A stretch of DNA of 64,000 nucleotides from Deltaproteobacteria bacterium (GTDB lineage Bacteria; Myxococcota; Myxococcia; Myxococcales; 40CM-4-68-19). The position numbers and the translations under genes are program-made. This document shows, piece by piece, positions 27,549 through 36,561 of this stretch (positions within the stretch are counted from its first letter, which is position 1; the number at the start of each line of letters is the position of its first letter). The notes beneath the pieces are model-generated. The model searched no databases. It saw only the letters and a list, made by a program, of their open reading frames with translations, and was not told where the DNA came from. The stretch lies in the NCBI GenBank assembly GCA_005879535.1, contig VBKI01000058.1, positions 78,000 through 141,999 of the forward strand, read 5' to 3'.

Positions 27549-28601
27549 GTGGACTTCAACCTGAACGTCCCGCGCGTGACCGTCCCCGGCGGCGCGAGGA
27601 TGCGCGTTCTCTGGATCGCCGGGGCGGCGGTGCTCGCCCTGCTGGTCGGCTACAACTCCTGCACCACCTACGTGAAGCCGGGCGAGGCGGGCGTCAAGCA
27701 GATCAAGTTCGGTCTCGGGAAGGGCATCGACCCGACGGTCTACGGCACCGGGCTCCACTACGTGGGAGTGGGCGAGACCATGCACCGCTTCCCGCTGCGG
27801 CTGCAGGTACTCGAGCTGAGCAACTCGCGCGGCGAGGCCGGCGACCTGGAAGGGCACCGGGTGGCGCCGGGGGTGAACATCCAGACGAGCGAAGGCTACA
27901 CCGTGCAGGCCGACCTCACCGTCCTGTACCGGATCGCGGATCCCCTCAAGGTGATGCAGACCATCGGACCGGGTCGGCTCTTCGAGGACAGCGCCGTGAT
28001 CCCGCGCGCCCAGCAGGACCTGCGCCGCGCCCTGGGTGAGCTGGACGCGGAAGACTTCTATCGCGGCGACAAGCGCGTGGAGAAGGCGCGGGCCGCGCAG
28101 CACGCGCTGGAGGTGGAGCTGAAGGACAAGGGGATCGAGGTGCTGCAGGTCCTCATCCGCCGGTACACCTACGACCAGCGCTACCAGCAGGCCATCGAGC
28201 AGCGAAAGATCCAGGATCAAACCGTCTACAAGAACGAGGCGGAGGCAAAGTCCGCCGCTGCCGCGGCTGCCAAGAACAAGATCATCGCCGAGGGCGCCGC
28301 CTCTGTGCAGGTCGAATTGGCGCGCGGCGAGGCCGAAGTGAAGAAGCTCGAGGCCGATGCGGACCTCTACCGGCGGAAGAAGGCCGCCGACGGCGACCTG
28401 CTGGTGAAGCTGGCGGAGGCGCAAGGGACCGAGCTGGAGAACCAGGCGCTGCGCGGCGTGGGAAGCGAGAACATGGTCGGCCTGCGGATGGCGGAGGCGC
28501 TGAAGGGGACGCGGCTGATCGTCCTGCCCTCCGACGGCGAAGGCGGCATGAACCCCCTCGATCTGAAGACGCTGATGCGGCGCTTCGACGTGAAGGAGTG
28601 A
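27549..28601 (+). CDS. SPFH/Band 7 domain protein (first of a pair)
   Basis: A 350-residue membrane-anchored protein of the stomatin/prohibitin/flotillin/HflK-C superfamily. Residues 22-38 form the anchor (LWIAGAAVLALLVGYNSC). The SPFH domain spans about 45-215 (GLHYVGVGETMHRFPLRLQ, TVQADLTVLYRIADPLKVM). A charged alanine-rich coiled coil follows (AEAKSAAAAAAKNKIIAEGA). The C-terminus reads MAEALKGTRLIVLPSD, then MNPLDLKTLMRRF. GTG 27549 was chosen for the one-base gap from the upstream gene; an internal methionine (MRVLWIAG) just before the anchor is an alternative. It overlaps the second SPFH gene by four bases. Likely forms hetero-oligomers with it. Confidence 0.88.
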   Translation: MDFNLNVPRVTVPGGARMRVLWIAGAAVLALLVGYNSCTTYVKPGEAGVKQIKFGLGKGIDPTVYGTGLHYVGVGETMHRFPLRLQVLELSNSRGEAGDLEGHRVAPGVNIQTSEGYTVQADLTVLYRIADPLKVMQTIGPGRLFEDSAVIPRAQQDLRRALGELDAEDFYRGDKRVEKARAAQHALEVELKDKGIEVLQVLIRRYTYDQRYQQAIEQRKIQDQTVYKNEAEAKSAAAAAAKNKIIAEGAASVQVELARGEAEVKKLEADADLYRRKKAADGDLLVKLAEAQGTELENQALRGVGSENMVGLRMAEALKGTRLIVLPSDGEGGMNPLDLKTLMRRFDVKE

Positions 28602-29650
28602 CCATGCTGACGCGCAAGACCACTCCGCTACTGCTCCTTGCCGCCGGCTGCACCTTCCACAGCACCGACTCGACCGAAGTGGGCGTGCTCACCCGCAAGA
28701 TCGGAATCGTCGGCAAGGGCGGCGTGCAGCAGGAGACGTACCTGCCCGGCGCCACCTACACCTTCCCGGCCTTCATCACCGACTGGAACGTCTACAACGT
28801 CGCGCTGCAGAACCTGGCGATGGTTCGCACGTTGCAAAAGGGTGACCGCGGCTCGCGGGACGACGTGGAGTTCAAGACCCACGACGGCAACGACATCGCG
28901 GTGGACGTGACCGTCGCATGGCGCATCGATCCGGCGAAGTCGCCGTGGATTCTCGAGCACGTCGGCGGCTCGACCGAGGAAGTGAAGGAAAACCTGGTGC
29001 GGCCCGCCTGCCGCAGCATCGTGCGCGACGTGCTCAACGCGATGACCAGCGAGGAGTTCTACGTTTCCGAGAAACGGTTCGTGAAGGCGGAGGAAGCGCG
29101 GGAGAAGCTGGCGGCGGTGCTCGGTCCGGAAGGAGTGATCGTGGAGCGGGTCATCCTCGGCGAGCACCATTTCCATCCCGACTACGAGAAGGTGATCCAC
29201 GACAAGAAGCTCGCGGAGCAGACCGCGGAGCGGATGGTGAGCGAAGGTCACGCCGCCCTGCAGGAGGCGCTGCGAAATCTGGAGACGGCGAAGGGGCAGG
29301 TGTCGCAGAAGATCGCCACCGCCCGCGGCGCCCTCGATCAGGTGAAGCTGCACGCCGACGCCGACTACTTCCGCGCGCAACGCGAAGCGGAAGCGATCCT
29401 CGCGGAGAAGAAGGCGCGGGCGAAGGGCGTGGAGAAGACGAACCAGGCGATGAGCGGCGCCGGCGGCCGCACGCTGGTCAAGCTGAGCGTCGCCGACGCG
29501 CTGCTGGGCAAGCAGATCTTCTTCCTTCCCTCAGGGGGAAAGGCGGGAGGGCTGCAGACGATGAACCTGAACGATCTTCTCGCCCGCTTCGCGTTCGCGG
29601 AGACCTCGTCCAAACCCGCCGCGGTGAAGGTGCAAGACGACGCGAAGTGA
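28598..29650 (+). CDS. SPFH/Band 7 domain lipoprotein (second of a pair)
   Basis: A 350-residue SPFH protein whose N-terminus is a lipoprotein signal (TTPLLLLAAGCTFHST, lipidated cysteine near residue 18) instead of a membrane helix. The SPFH domain follows (DVEFKTHDGNDIAVDVTVAW), then a coiled coil and a C-terminus (VADALLGKQIFFLPSGGKAG, MNLNDLLARF) that mirrors the end of the first protein. The GTG at 28598 overlaps the upstream stop (GTGA); ATG 28604 is the alternative. The shared C-terminal motif and identical lengths point to an old duplication. The lipid anchor would place the SPFH ring on the periplasmic face. Confidence 0.88.
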   Translation: MTMLTRKTTPLLLLAAGCTFHSTDSTEVGVLTRKIGIVGKGGVQQETYLPGATYTFPAFITDWNVYNVALQNLAMVRTLQKGDRGSRDDVEFKTHDGNDIAVDVTVAWRIDPAKSPWILEHVGGSTEEVKENLVRPACRSIVRDVLNAMTSEEFYVSEKRFVKAEEAREKLAAVLGPEGVIVERVILGEHHFHPDYEKVIHDKKLAEQTAERMVSEGHAALQEALRNLETAKGQVSQKIATARGALDQVKLHADADYFRAQREAEAILAEKKARAKGVEKTNQAMSGAGGRTLVKLSVADALLGKQIFFLPSGGKAGGLQTMNLNDLLARFAFAETSSKPAAVKVQDDAK

Positions 29651-30420
29651 CGTTCCTCAAGCTCACGCTGGAGTACGACGGCACCGACTTCGTGGGCTGG
29701 CAGCTGCAGCCCAACGGCCGCAGCGTGCAGGAGGAGCTGGAGAAGGGGCTCGCGCGGCTCTGCGGCGAGCCCGTGCGCGTCACGGGCGCAGGCAGGACCG
29801 ACGCCGGGGTGCATGCGCGCGGACAGGTGGCGTCGTTGCGTGTCCCGCGCGAGCTGCCTCTGAAGGCGTGGACGGCCGGGCTCAATGCGCTGCTTCCCGA
29901 CGACATGGCCTGCGTGCGGGCCGAGTCCGCTCCCGAAGGCTTCGACGCGCGCCGCTGGGCGCGGGGCAAGCGCTACGCGTACGCAATCCTGGTGACCGCG
30001 GTGCGGTCGCCGCTCGAGCGGGGCCGCGCATGGGAGATCCGCCGGCCGCTCGACGTCGAAGCGATGCGCCGTGCCGCTCCGTCGCTGCTCGGCGTGCACG
30101 ACTTCTCCGCTCTCCGGGCCGCGGACTGCCCGGCGCACACGACCGTGAGGGAAATTCGCAAGCTGGAGATCCGGCAGAGCGGGCGGCGCCTGGAGCTGGT
30201 CGTGGAAGCGACGGCGTTCCTCAAGCACATGGTGCGCAACATCGTGGGAACGCTCGTGGAGGTCGGACACGGGCGCCGCGAGGCGGGGTCGCTGACGGCG
30301 CTGCTCGAGGGTCGCGACCGGACGCTGGCGGGCCCGACAGCGCCGCCCCATGGGCTCGTGCTCGACGAGGTCTTCTACCTGCCTGGAAACTCCGACCCTA
30401 AGCAGGATCTCGAGGACTAG
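29647..30420 (+). CDS. truA: tRNA pseudouridine(38-40) synthase
   Basis: A 257-residue TruA, which converts uridines 38-40 in the anticodon arm of tRNAs to pseudouridine. The catalytic aspartate is Asp52 in GAGRTDAGVHA. Other family blocks are LEYDGTDFVGWQLQPN, LPDDMACVRAE, GKRYAYAI, FLKHMVRNIVGTLVEVG and APPHGLVLDEVFY. GTG 29647 overlaps the stop of the SPFH lipoprotein gene (GTGA), so it is translated from the same operon. Its 3' end overlaps the convergent gene at 30398 by 23 bases. Confidence 0.95.
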   Translation: MTFLKLTLEYDGTDFVGWQLQPNGRSVQEELEKGLARLCGEPVRVTGAGRTDAGVHARGQVASLRVPRELPLKAWTAGLNALLPDDMACVRAESAPEGFDARRWARGKRYAYAILVTAVRSPLERGRAWEIRRPLDVEAMRRAAPSLLGVHDFSALRAADCPAHTTVREIRKLEIRQSGRRLELVVEATAFLKHMVRNIVGTLVEVGHGRREAGSLTALLEGRDRTLAGPTAPPHGLVLDEVFYLPGNSDPKQDLED

Positions 30421-30898
30421 GCGGGCGGATCGGCTCGGGGCCGCGATCGCGCCCGATGCGAAATCTCCGCGCGCCGAGCTCGAGCAGGAAACCGTGGCGG
30501 TCTTCGCGCAGGTAATCCGCGAGCGAGAGCTGCGCGTCGCGCGTCAGCCGCGCACGCTCGCCGCCGACGCGCACGTAGAGCACGTCCTCGACGCCGGCGG
30601 CGAAGGTCGACAGATCGATCTGGACCCACTGGCCCGAGGCGAGCTGCCCGCGCAACGTCGCCCCTGAGGGTTCGATGCGCCGAATCCAGAGCGCCGCGTC
30701 CTCTACATCGAGGTAGGCCCAGTCCTTGCCGATGCGCGTCGCCCAGCGGCCGTCCGCTGCGCGGTGGATGCCCTGATGCAGCACGGCATAGGTGCGCGCG
30801 TGCTCGACGAGGCCGTCCCGATGCCAGAAGCGGCCCTCCTTGTCGAGGCGAAGGCCGCTCTGCTCGCGCAGCTGCCGCAGCGTGTCCGGATCCACCAT
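30398..30898 (-). CDS. DUF1285-like conserved protein
   Basis: A 166-residue cytoplasmic protein. The N-terminal half reads GLRLDKEGRFWHRDGLVEHA, followed by WATRIGKDWAYLDVEDAALW, a β-rich pattern like the DUF1285 fold (residue stretches around a W-rich strand and V.D.A..). Such proteins are conserved in Proteobacteria, and structures exist without known function; the match here is by eye and not certain. There is no signal or membrane segment. It is convergent with truA and overlaps its end. The C-terminal 15 residues are arginine- and proline-rich. Confidence 0.7.
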   Translation of the reverse strand: MVDPDTLRQLREQSGLRLDKEGRFWHRDGLVEHARTYAVLHQGIHRAADGRWATRIGKDWAYLDVEDAALWIRRIEPSGATLRGQLASGQWVQIDLSTFAAGVEDVLYVRVGGERARLTRDAQLSLADYLREDRHGFLLELGARRFRIGRDRGPEPIRPPSPRDPA

Positions 30899-30942
30899 CG
30901 GAGGATTCTAGCCATGCTGCGGCGAGACCTGCGAGAGCGCCC

Positions 30943-33618
30943 TCAGTTCCCCTGGTCGTGCGGCACGGTGACGGCGACGGTGCCCGTCGAGCTGTTGTTC
31001 GAAGCGTCGGTGCAGGTCACGGCCACGTTGTACACGCGGTCGCCCTTGCCGGAGCGCTCTGCGCGCAGGCTGGCCGTCATCCTGCCGGTGATCTGGGAAT
31101 CGGCCGCGCTGCCTTCGTTGCTGCTGACGGAGACGATGCGGCATGAGCTGGCCACATTCGCGTCGCACGCGTCCGCGACGGACACCCCGAGGGAAACCGC
31201 GACCATCTTGTGATTCGGCGGCCAGAGGACGTTGGGGGATGCGGTCATCTTCGAGATGCCCGGAGGGGTCCTGTCGACGACCGTGACCGTTGCCGCGCAA
31301 GATGCGGCTGAGTCGAATTCGTCGGTAGCCTTCAGACTGACCGCGGTAGCGCCGAGCGGATAGGGACCTGCCGGCGTCTGCGTGACTACGAAGGGATCCT
31401 TGTCCGGGTCGAATGATCCATTGTCCACGGACGCCGTTGCGGAGCACGTGGACTGCGGTGTGGCAACCGTGACGTTCTGGCAATTGGCGATGGGTGGGTT
31501 GTTCACGGGGACGCCCCTTGCGAGGCCGTTCGAGATCAGTCGATTGAACTCGCTGTTGACGTCTTCCGGGAGCATCAATCGATCGGCGACCATCCGATCG
31601 AGTGCGGCAGAGATCTTGTGATAGTAGTTGCCATAGGACGGGTACCTCTCCCCCCCAACGGCCTGACGTGGGTCGTTGGTTGCCCGGTCCGCGGCGGTCG
31701 CCGCAAACGGAATCATCTGCCCGGAACCCTCGCAGCCGTCGTTCGCCTGCGCACCGGCGCGCAGCGCCCAGCCGGTATACGTGGCGAGAGGCACCGTGAC
31801 GTCCACCAGGCGCACGCCGGCGATGTCGTTACCGTCGCCATCCGTTTTAGGAATGAAGCTTGGATAGATGGGGCCGTTGGCCGGGTTGTCCTGGTAAGTG
31901 GACTGAGCCGGAGTCCGAACATCGATCACGGGCGGGTTGATCGTGGCGATGCCCGTTTGGTAGAAATTCGGCCCATAGTCAAACAGGTAGCGCGTCGTCT
32001 TCAGGCCGGTATAAGTGACGAGCCCATTCGGAGTGTGATTGAGCTGCGTGAACGGGTCCGGAATATCCGGGAAGCCCATGCCCGATTGCGGCAGCGGCGG
32101 CACCAGGGTGCCATTGTCCAACCTGGGGACGCGACTCGGCGGCGGCAGGATTCCGTTGGTCCAGTCGTCAAGCGCGATGAACAATGCCCGCTGCACCGGC
32201 GCCGAGTTGAGCGGGTTTTGGGACTGCTGGCAGGCTCCTCGGCTTGCGCCGTTGCCCGTGCCATGCTGGTGGCTGGAGATGAAGTAGTTCCTCGTGAACG
32301 GCGAATCGGGCAGATCGACCGTGCCGGTCGGGTCGGTATGGAGCAGCGACGCCGCTTTCACCCAGTATTCATTCGCGGAGTAGATCTCGGCGCCGAAGGG
32401 GCAGGTGCCGCTCGCTTCGCACTTCGCATATCGGCTGTCGGTCTTGCCGCTGATGGGGTCGTGGGTCATCACGTTCGCGAACGGGAACACGCCCTCGACG
32501 AAAAGATGATCCTGGCGGTTGCGCTCGGTGCGGCCCGGCTGGGAGAACCGGTAGTTCATGTTGATGCCGTCTCCCGCGGCGATCCACTGCATCATGCCGT
32601 CGAACACCTTTTTGCCGTTCTCGGCCTGGTTGAACCCGAGGTGCCTGAAGTCGTTGAGCAGGCGGCCGGGTTGCGAGACGATCTCGGTGTAGATGCGGGT
32701 GATGTCGCCGGCCAACGGATTGGCGGTGCCGGAATCATCCGACAGCTCGTAGCGGAGCCAGGCATTCCAATCGCGGATGGCGGCAAAGCCGAGCCCGTTC
32801 ACCGTCGGGTCTTTGGCCGTGTACGAAAATTCGTAGATGTCGTTTGCGAGGAAGCTCGATCCGACGAGGCTGATGGCGGTTCCGGCCGCATTGTAGGTCC
32901 AGCCAGAACTCGGAACCACGGCTGGCGCGTCGCCGAGGTGAACGTGATGGGTCAGGGTCGCCTGGCTCTTGTCGAGGGTCGCTGCCGGATAATTCAGCTG
33001 ATACGAGGCTCCCGGGCTGACGATGTACTCGAACGCCGGTCCGGTGATGGTAGAGCCATCCGGGTACTTCGCGATCGGCAGCGTGATCGTCGTGTTGAAG
33101 TTTGCCGTGCTGGTGCCGGCCGCAAAATCCCACCCGCTCCAGACCATCGTATATCCGCGCGGCATCAGGAATGAATTCGCCAGGACCGTCGAGTCGGTGA
33201 TCGTCGAACCGGGATCGTTTGTCACGCCCCCGCTGACGCGGCCCAACCCAGTCCACGTCTTGCCACCACGATTGGGTGGCTCATACATCACCTTGTGGGC
33301 GCCTTTGGTCAGATCGATGGGCTTGAGGATGTAGAAGTCGAACGAGTACTCCACGTAGCCCTTCATATTTCGCGGCGCGAGGCCGATGTCGACGATGACG
33401 GAGTTCAGCGGCCCGGTCGGGTCGACTTCGCCAAACGCCTTACCGACGATCTTCTCGTACTGGCCGACTCCCGGCCACGAGTAGCGGCCGAAGGTCGGCG
33501 ATTCCACCGCGGTGATCTGGATTCTGGTGATGCGAGCCTGTGCCGGCGCTGCGGGAATGAAGCAAATCGCGAACGCGAGCATCGCGCCGCAACCGAAGAT
33601 CGGTCCCGTACGTGTCAT
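30943..33618 (-). CDS. Secreted alpha/beta-hydrolase domain (Abhydrolase_10) protein with C-terminal HYR-like domains
   Basis: An 891-residue exported protein. Residues 1-28 are a signal peptide (GAMLAFAICFIPAAPAQA). Residues 30-690 match the large α/β-hydrolase-domain family often seen in soil Proteobacteria (ITRIQITAVESPTFGRYSWP start, GYTMVWSGWDF, HQHGTGNGASRG, YTGWALRAG). The canonical G-x-S-x-G nucleophile elbow is not obvious by eye, and the family's activity is unproven. Residues 700-885 are two Ig-like HYR/Big repeats with paired cysteines (NCQNVTVATPQSTCSATASV, DRTPPGISKM, LWPPNHKMVAVSL). The second half probably binds the surface or substrate. Confidence 0.82.
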   Translation of the reverse strand: MTRTGPIFGCGAMLAFAICFIPAAPAQARITRIQITAVESPTFGRYSWPGVGQYEKIVGKAFGEVDPTGPLNSVIVDIGLAPRNMKGYVEYSFDFYILKPIDLTKGAHKVMYEPPNRGGKTWTGLGRVSGGVTNDPGSTITDSTVLANSFLMPRGYTMVWSGWDFAAGTSTANFNTTITLPIAKYPDGSTITGPAFEYIVSPGASYQLNYPAATLDKSQATLTHHVHLGDAPAVVPSSGWTYNAAGTAISLVGSSFLANDIYEFSYTAKDPTVNGLGFAAIRDWNAWLRYELSDDSGTANPLAGDITRIYTEIVSQPGRLLNDFRHLGFNQAENGKKVFDGMMQWIAAGDGINMNYRFSQPGRTERNRQDHLFVEGVFPFANVMTHDPISGKTDSRYAKCEASGTCPFGAEIYSANEYWVKAASLLHTDPTGTVDLPDSPFTRNYFISSHQHGTGNGASRGACQQSQNPLNSAPVQRALFIALDDWTNGILPPPSRVPRLDNGTLVPPLPQSGMGFPDIPDPFTQLNHTPNGLVTYTGLKTTRYLFDYGPNFYQTGIATINPPVIDVRTPAQSTYQDNPANGPIYPSFIPKTDGDGNDIAGVRLVDVTVPLATYTGWALRAGAQANDGCEGSGQMIPFAATAADRATNDPRQAVGGERYPSYGNYYHKISAALDRMVADRLMLPEDVNSEFNRLISNGLARGVPVNNPPIANCQNVTVATPQSTCSATASVDNGSFDPDKDPFVVTQTPAGPYPLGATAVSLKATDEFDSAASCAATVTVVDRTPPGISKMTASPNVLWPPNHKMVAVSLGVSVADACDANVASSCRIVSVSSNEGSAADSQITGRMTASLRAERSGKGDRVYNVAVTCTDASNNSSTGTVAVTVPHDQGN

Positions 33619-33818
33619 GAGTTCCCTCCCCCGATGTCCCCGGATCGCGCGACCGGTACGCCCGCGCGCGGCGAGCGGTCAAGTGGCCCCGCGTCAGGCG
33701 AGAAACAAAGCGAAATGGAAGATCCGGCATCCGTCGTACATGTAATTTTACGTCTGTGCGGCGGATGGCGTGCTGCGCCTCGACCGAGTGCGTACCTTGC
33801 GGCCGGAGGCGATGCACC

Positions 33819-34313
33819 ATGCCAGAGAAGGAAACCATCGAGCGCGCGCACAAGGACGCAGCGCAGGGCAAGTCGACGTCGACACAGGCCGGCGAGTTCG
33901 TCCGCGAGGAGATGCATCACGTCCGTGAAGGCAAGCACGGCGCGCGATCGCCCAAACAGGCGATCGCCATCGGCCTGTCGAAGGCGCGGCGAGCGGGCGT
34001 GAAGCTCCAGGCGCCGAGAGCGGGGAAGGCATCGCCGCAAACCCGACGCAAGGCCGCGCGCGACGTCGCCAAGGGGAGGCGGCGGAGGCGGCCGTCCGCA
34101 AGGCGGTCTCGGGCGGTGCGACGCGCGCTGAAGCGGGAGCCGCGTTCCTCGGCATCGCGGTCGGCACTCGCGAGGCAGGCGCACGGCGCGGCGATGCGGC
34201 GCGGCCCGAAGTCGCGGCGGGCGGCGGCGAAGAAGGCGGTGCGGACCAAGGGCCCGGCCGGGCGCCGCGCGGCGGCGCGCAAGGCGGCGCGGACGCGCGC
34301 GCGGTCGCGCTAA
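33819..34313 (+). CDS. DUF6496 family basic protein
   Basis: A 164-residue protein. ATG 33819 has GGAGG nine bases upstream. Residues 1-57 (ERAHKDAAQGKSTSTQAGEF, VREEMHHVREGKHGARSPKQ, AIAIGLSKARRAG) are the DUF6496 domain. The rest is a lysine/arginine/alanine-rich tail like histone H1 or Ku-type tails, which suggests nucleic-acid binding. These proteins are common in Myxococcota and Proteobacteria; no function is established. It stands alone in its own transcription unit, divergent from the large secreted hydrolase gene. Confidence 0.85.
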   Translation: MPEKETIERAHKDAAQGKSTSTQAGEFVREEMHHVREGKHGARSPKQAIAIGLSKARRAGVKLQAPRAGKASPQTRRKAARDVAKGRRRRRPSARRSRAVRRALKREPRSSASRSALARQAHGAAMRRGPKSRRAAAKKAVRTKGPAGRRAAARKAARTRARSR

Positions 34314-34435
34314 GCCTCGAGGCGCGGATCCGTCGGCTGCCCGGCGGTAAACGGCGGCAACGGTGGGCAGCCGTGGGGCGGCATCGCACGCGCTCGCAGA
34401 GAATCGTCAGCCGCCTTCCGGGTACCATTCGGAGG

Positions 34436-35002
34436 ATGAACACACCATCCTCCGTCGTTGGGTGTTCCAGCTGCGGTGCTTTGCATACGCCGACTCCGGG
34501 CGACCGGGGTCTCTGCGCGGCGTGCCGGCGCCTTCTCGTCTCCGACGTGCCTTGGCGCGGTGACACAGCGGGCGCCGGAACCGCCCCCAAAAAGCCGCAG
34601 AAGGAAAACGCGTCGCGCCCGCGCCCGATCAGGAACGGGGCCTCGCGACGCATCGTGATCGGCGCGGTCGTCGCCTTGATTGTCGCCGGCCTCGGTGCGG
34701 GCGTCGCGACGCGGCGGCAGCCGCTTTTGGATTCCTGGACGAAGATCGAGCGGCACATGAAGAGCGGCGTCTGGAGCACGATCCGACGCCGCACTTCGGC
34801 CGTCTGGGCCACGATGCGACGCCAGAGCTCCGACGCGTGGATCGCAGTTCGGCGCCGCCTGCCGTTCGACGCGTCAGAGGGCAAGGGCAGCGACTCGATC
34901 GCGCCCGCGGGCCCTTCGCGCGCAGGCGCTGGGGATACGACCGTCGCGCGAGGGACGCACCGGCGCAAGACGGCGTCGACGAGGCGCAGCCGCGACGACT
35001 GA
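34436..35002 (+). CDS. Zinc-ribbon membrane protein of unknown function
   Basis: A 188-residue protein. Residues 9-31 hold two CXXC pairs (CSSCGALHTP, LCAACRRLL) of a zinc ribbon. A single membrane helix lies at about 73-91 (IVIGAVVALIVAGLGAGVA), followed by a basic domain with tryptophan-spaced repeats (TIRRRTSAVWATMRRQSSDAW). GGAGG stands directly against the ATG at 34436, which is too close for normal initiation, so the true start could differ. No family is recognised. The gene is preceded by about 120 bases without a gene and followed 46 bases later by the molybdopterin-domain gene. Confidence 0.65.
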   Translation: MNTPSSVVGCSSCGALHTPTPGDRGLCAACRRLLVSDVPWRGDTAGAGTAPKKPQKENASRPRPIRNGASRRIVIGAVVALIVAGLGAGVATRRQPLLDSWTKIERHMKSGVWSTIRRRTSAVWATMRRQSSDAWIAVRRRLPFDASEGKGSDSIAPAGPSRAGAGDTTVARGTHRRKTASTRRSRDD

Positions 35003-35048
35003 GCGCCTTGCTGTTCTATACTCCGCGGCCGCCAGGAGGCGCTGCGGG

Positions 35049-35477
35049 ATGCTGATCATCGAAGGCGAGCTGGACGGGCCGCGCTCGATCGATCCGACGG
35101 ACCTGCGAATGCTGCCGGTGCAGATCGACGACGTCTCGAAGGTCGTACCGGGACGCGACGGCTCCGCGGTCTGGCTGCGCGACGTCCTCGCGCAGTCCGG
35201 GCTCAGGCCTTCGGGGCGATTCGCGACCCTGGCCTCCGGCGACGGCAAGTTCGCCATCTCGGTCCCGCTACAGCCTCTGCTCGAGCGGGCGATGCTCGTC
35301 TACCGCAAGGGCGATGCGCCGCTGCCCCTTTCCAAAGGCGGACCGGTCCGGCTGCTCCTTACGGGCAAGGTGGAATGCGAGGCGCCCGACATCGACGCCT
35401 GCGCGATGGTCAAAGGCCTGGCCCGCATCCGGGTCACCGTGGAGCGGGAACCCGACGTGGGCCACGTGCACCACTGA
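35049..35477 (+). CDS. Small oxidoreductase molybdopterin-binding-domain-like protein
   Basis: A 142-residue cytoplasmic protein resembling the sulfite-oxidase-type molybdopterin-binding fold in miniature (GPRSIDPTDLRMLPV, then GRDGSAVWLRDVLAQSGL, IPLQPLLER-type strand, late VTVEREPDVGHVHH). The molybdenum-ligating cysteine motif is absent, so it should not bind active cofactor. Such short homologues occur near sulfite-oxidase-like and redox genes and may bind a related ligand or partner. The His-rich end (VGHVHH) could bind metal. It is convergent with the alcohol dehydrogenase gene, 10 bases apart. Confidence 0.65.
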   Translation: MLIIEGELDGPRSIDPTDLRMLPVQIDDVSKVVPGRDGSAVWLRDVLAQSGLRPSGRFATLASGDGKFAISVPLQPLLERAMLVYRKGDAPLPLSKGGPVRLLLTGKVECEAPDIDACAMVKGLARIRVTVEREPDVGHVHH

Positions 35478-35487
35478 GCCCGCCTCG

Positions 35488-36501
35488 TCAGGGCGTCAGC
35501 ACCGCGCGGAAGCGGACGCGGTTTTCCATCATCTTCCCGAACGCCTGCTCCGCCTGCTCCAGCTTGAAGACCTCGATGCGGGGACGGACTCCGGTGAGCA
35601 CGCTGAATGCCATCGTTTCCTCGGAGTCGATCGAGCTGCCGCTTGGCCATCCCGCGATGCTCTTGCCGCTGAGCAGCGTGAGGGCCGAGAGCTTCAGCGG
35701 CTCGAACGGTGCGGCAACGATGAGCAGTTTCCCGCGGGGCTTGAGGCCTTCGACGGTGCCGGCGATGGCCTCGCTGTTCGGCGCGGTCGCCAGCACGAGG
35801 TCCGCTCCTCCAAGCTCTTGCAGTCCTGCGGCGGCGGCACCGTCGGCGGTGTCGACGTACTCGTGCGCGCCGAGCTGCTGCGCGAGCTCCCTCTTGTCGG
35901 CGCCACGCGAGACCGCGACAGTCCGGAAACCCATTTGCGCGGCGAACTGGATGGCGAGGTGTCCGAGGCCGCCGATGCCCTGGACGGCCACGGTGTCCCC
36001 CGGACGCGCGCCGCTGTTGCGGAGCGCGTTGTAGGTGGTGATGCCAGCGCAGAGCAGGGGAGCGGCGTCCTTGGCGTCGAGCTTCTCGGGGATCCGCGCG
36101 GCGGCTTCGTGCGAGACGACGACGTACTCTGCGTAACCGCCATCGAAACTGATGCCCGTTACCTGCGCCCGCTCGCAGTTGAGGAAGAGTCCCTTGCGGC
36201 AGGCATTGCAGACGAAGCAGTGGCCGCCGTGCCAGCCGACACCTGCCCGGTCGCCCCTCTTCCACTGCGTCACGTTGGCGCCGACCTTGTCGACGCGTCC
36301 GGCGATCTCGTGGCCGGGAACGCGCGGCAACTTGAGACCCGGATAGGCCCCCATCTTGACCAGCGCGTCGCTGTGACAGATGCCGCACGCTTCCACCTGG
36401 ACGCGGATCTGGTTCGGCGCCGGTTCCGGCAACTCGCGCTCGACGAGCTCGAAGGCACCGCCGGGTTTCGACACCTGCACCGCTCGCATCATCTTCGCCA
36501 T
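35488..36501 (-). CDS. Zinc-dependent alcohol dehydrogenase (AdhP-like)
   Basis: A 337-residue medium-chain dehydrogenase. ATG 36501 is preferred over 36537 because GGAG-type spacing and the family start (MRAVQVSKPG) fit. Catalytic zinc ligands are Cys39 and the GHE histidine (VPGHEIAGRV). The structural zinc cysteines lie in CFVCNACRKGLFLNC. The NAD(P) fold is GIGGLGHLA, and CAGITTYNAL is typical. It oxidises primary alcohols or reduces aldehydes; the substrate is not defined. The closest type by eye is the proteobacterial AdhP/cinnamyl-type group. It is preceded on the same strand by the Tat-exported amidohydrolase gene, 60 bases upstream. Confidence 0.92.
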   Translation of the reverse strand: MAKMMRAVQVSKPGGAFELVERELPEPAPNQIRVQVEACGICHSDALVKMGAYPGLKLPRVPGHEIAGRVDKVGANVTQWKRGDRAGVGWHGGHCFVCNACRKGLFLNCERAQVTGISFDGGYAEYVVVSHEAAARIPEKLDAKDAAPLLCAGITTYNALRNSGARPGDTVAVQGIGGLGHLAIQFAAQMGFRTVAVSRGADKRELAQQLGAHEYVDTADGAAAAGLQELGGADLVLATAPNSEAIAGTVEGLKPRGKLLIVAAPFEPLKLSALTLLSGKSIAGWPSGSSIDSEETMAFSVLTGVRPRIEVFKLEQAEQAFGKMMENRVRFRAVLTP

Positions 36502-36561
36502 GGTGGGCTCCTCTCCTTGGATCCTGTGGAGATGCACCGCCCACCATGGCGATGCGGCGAA

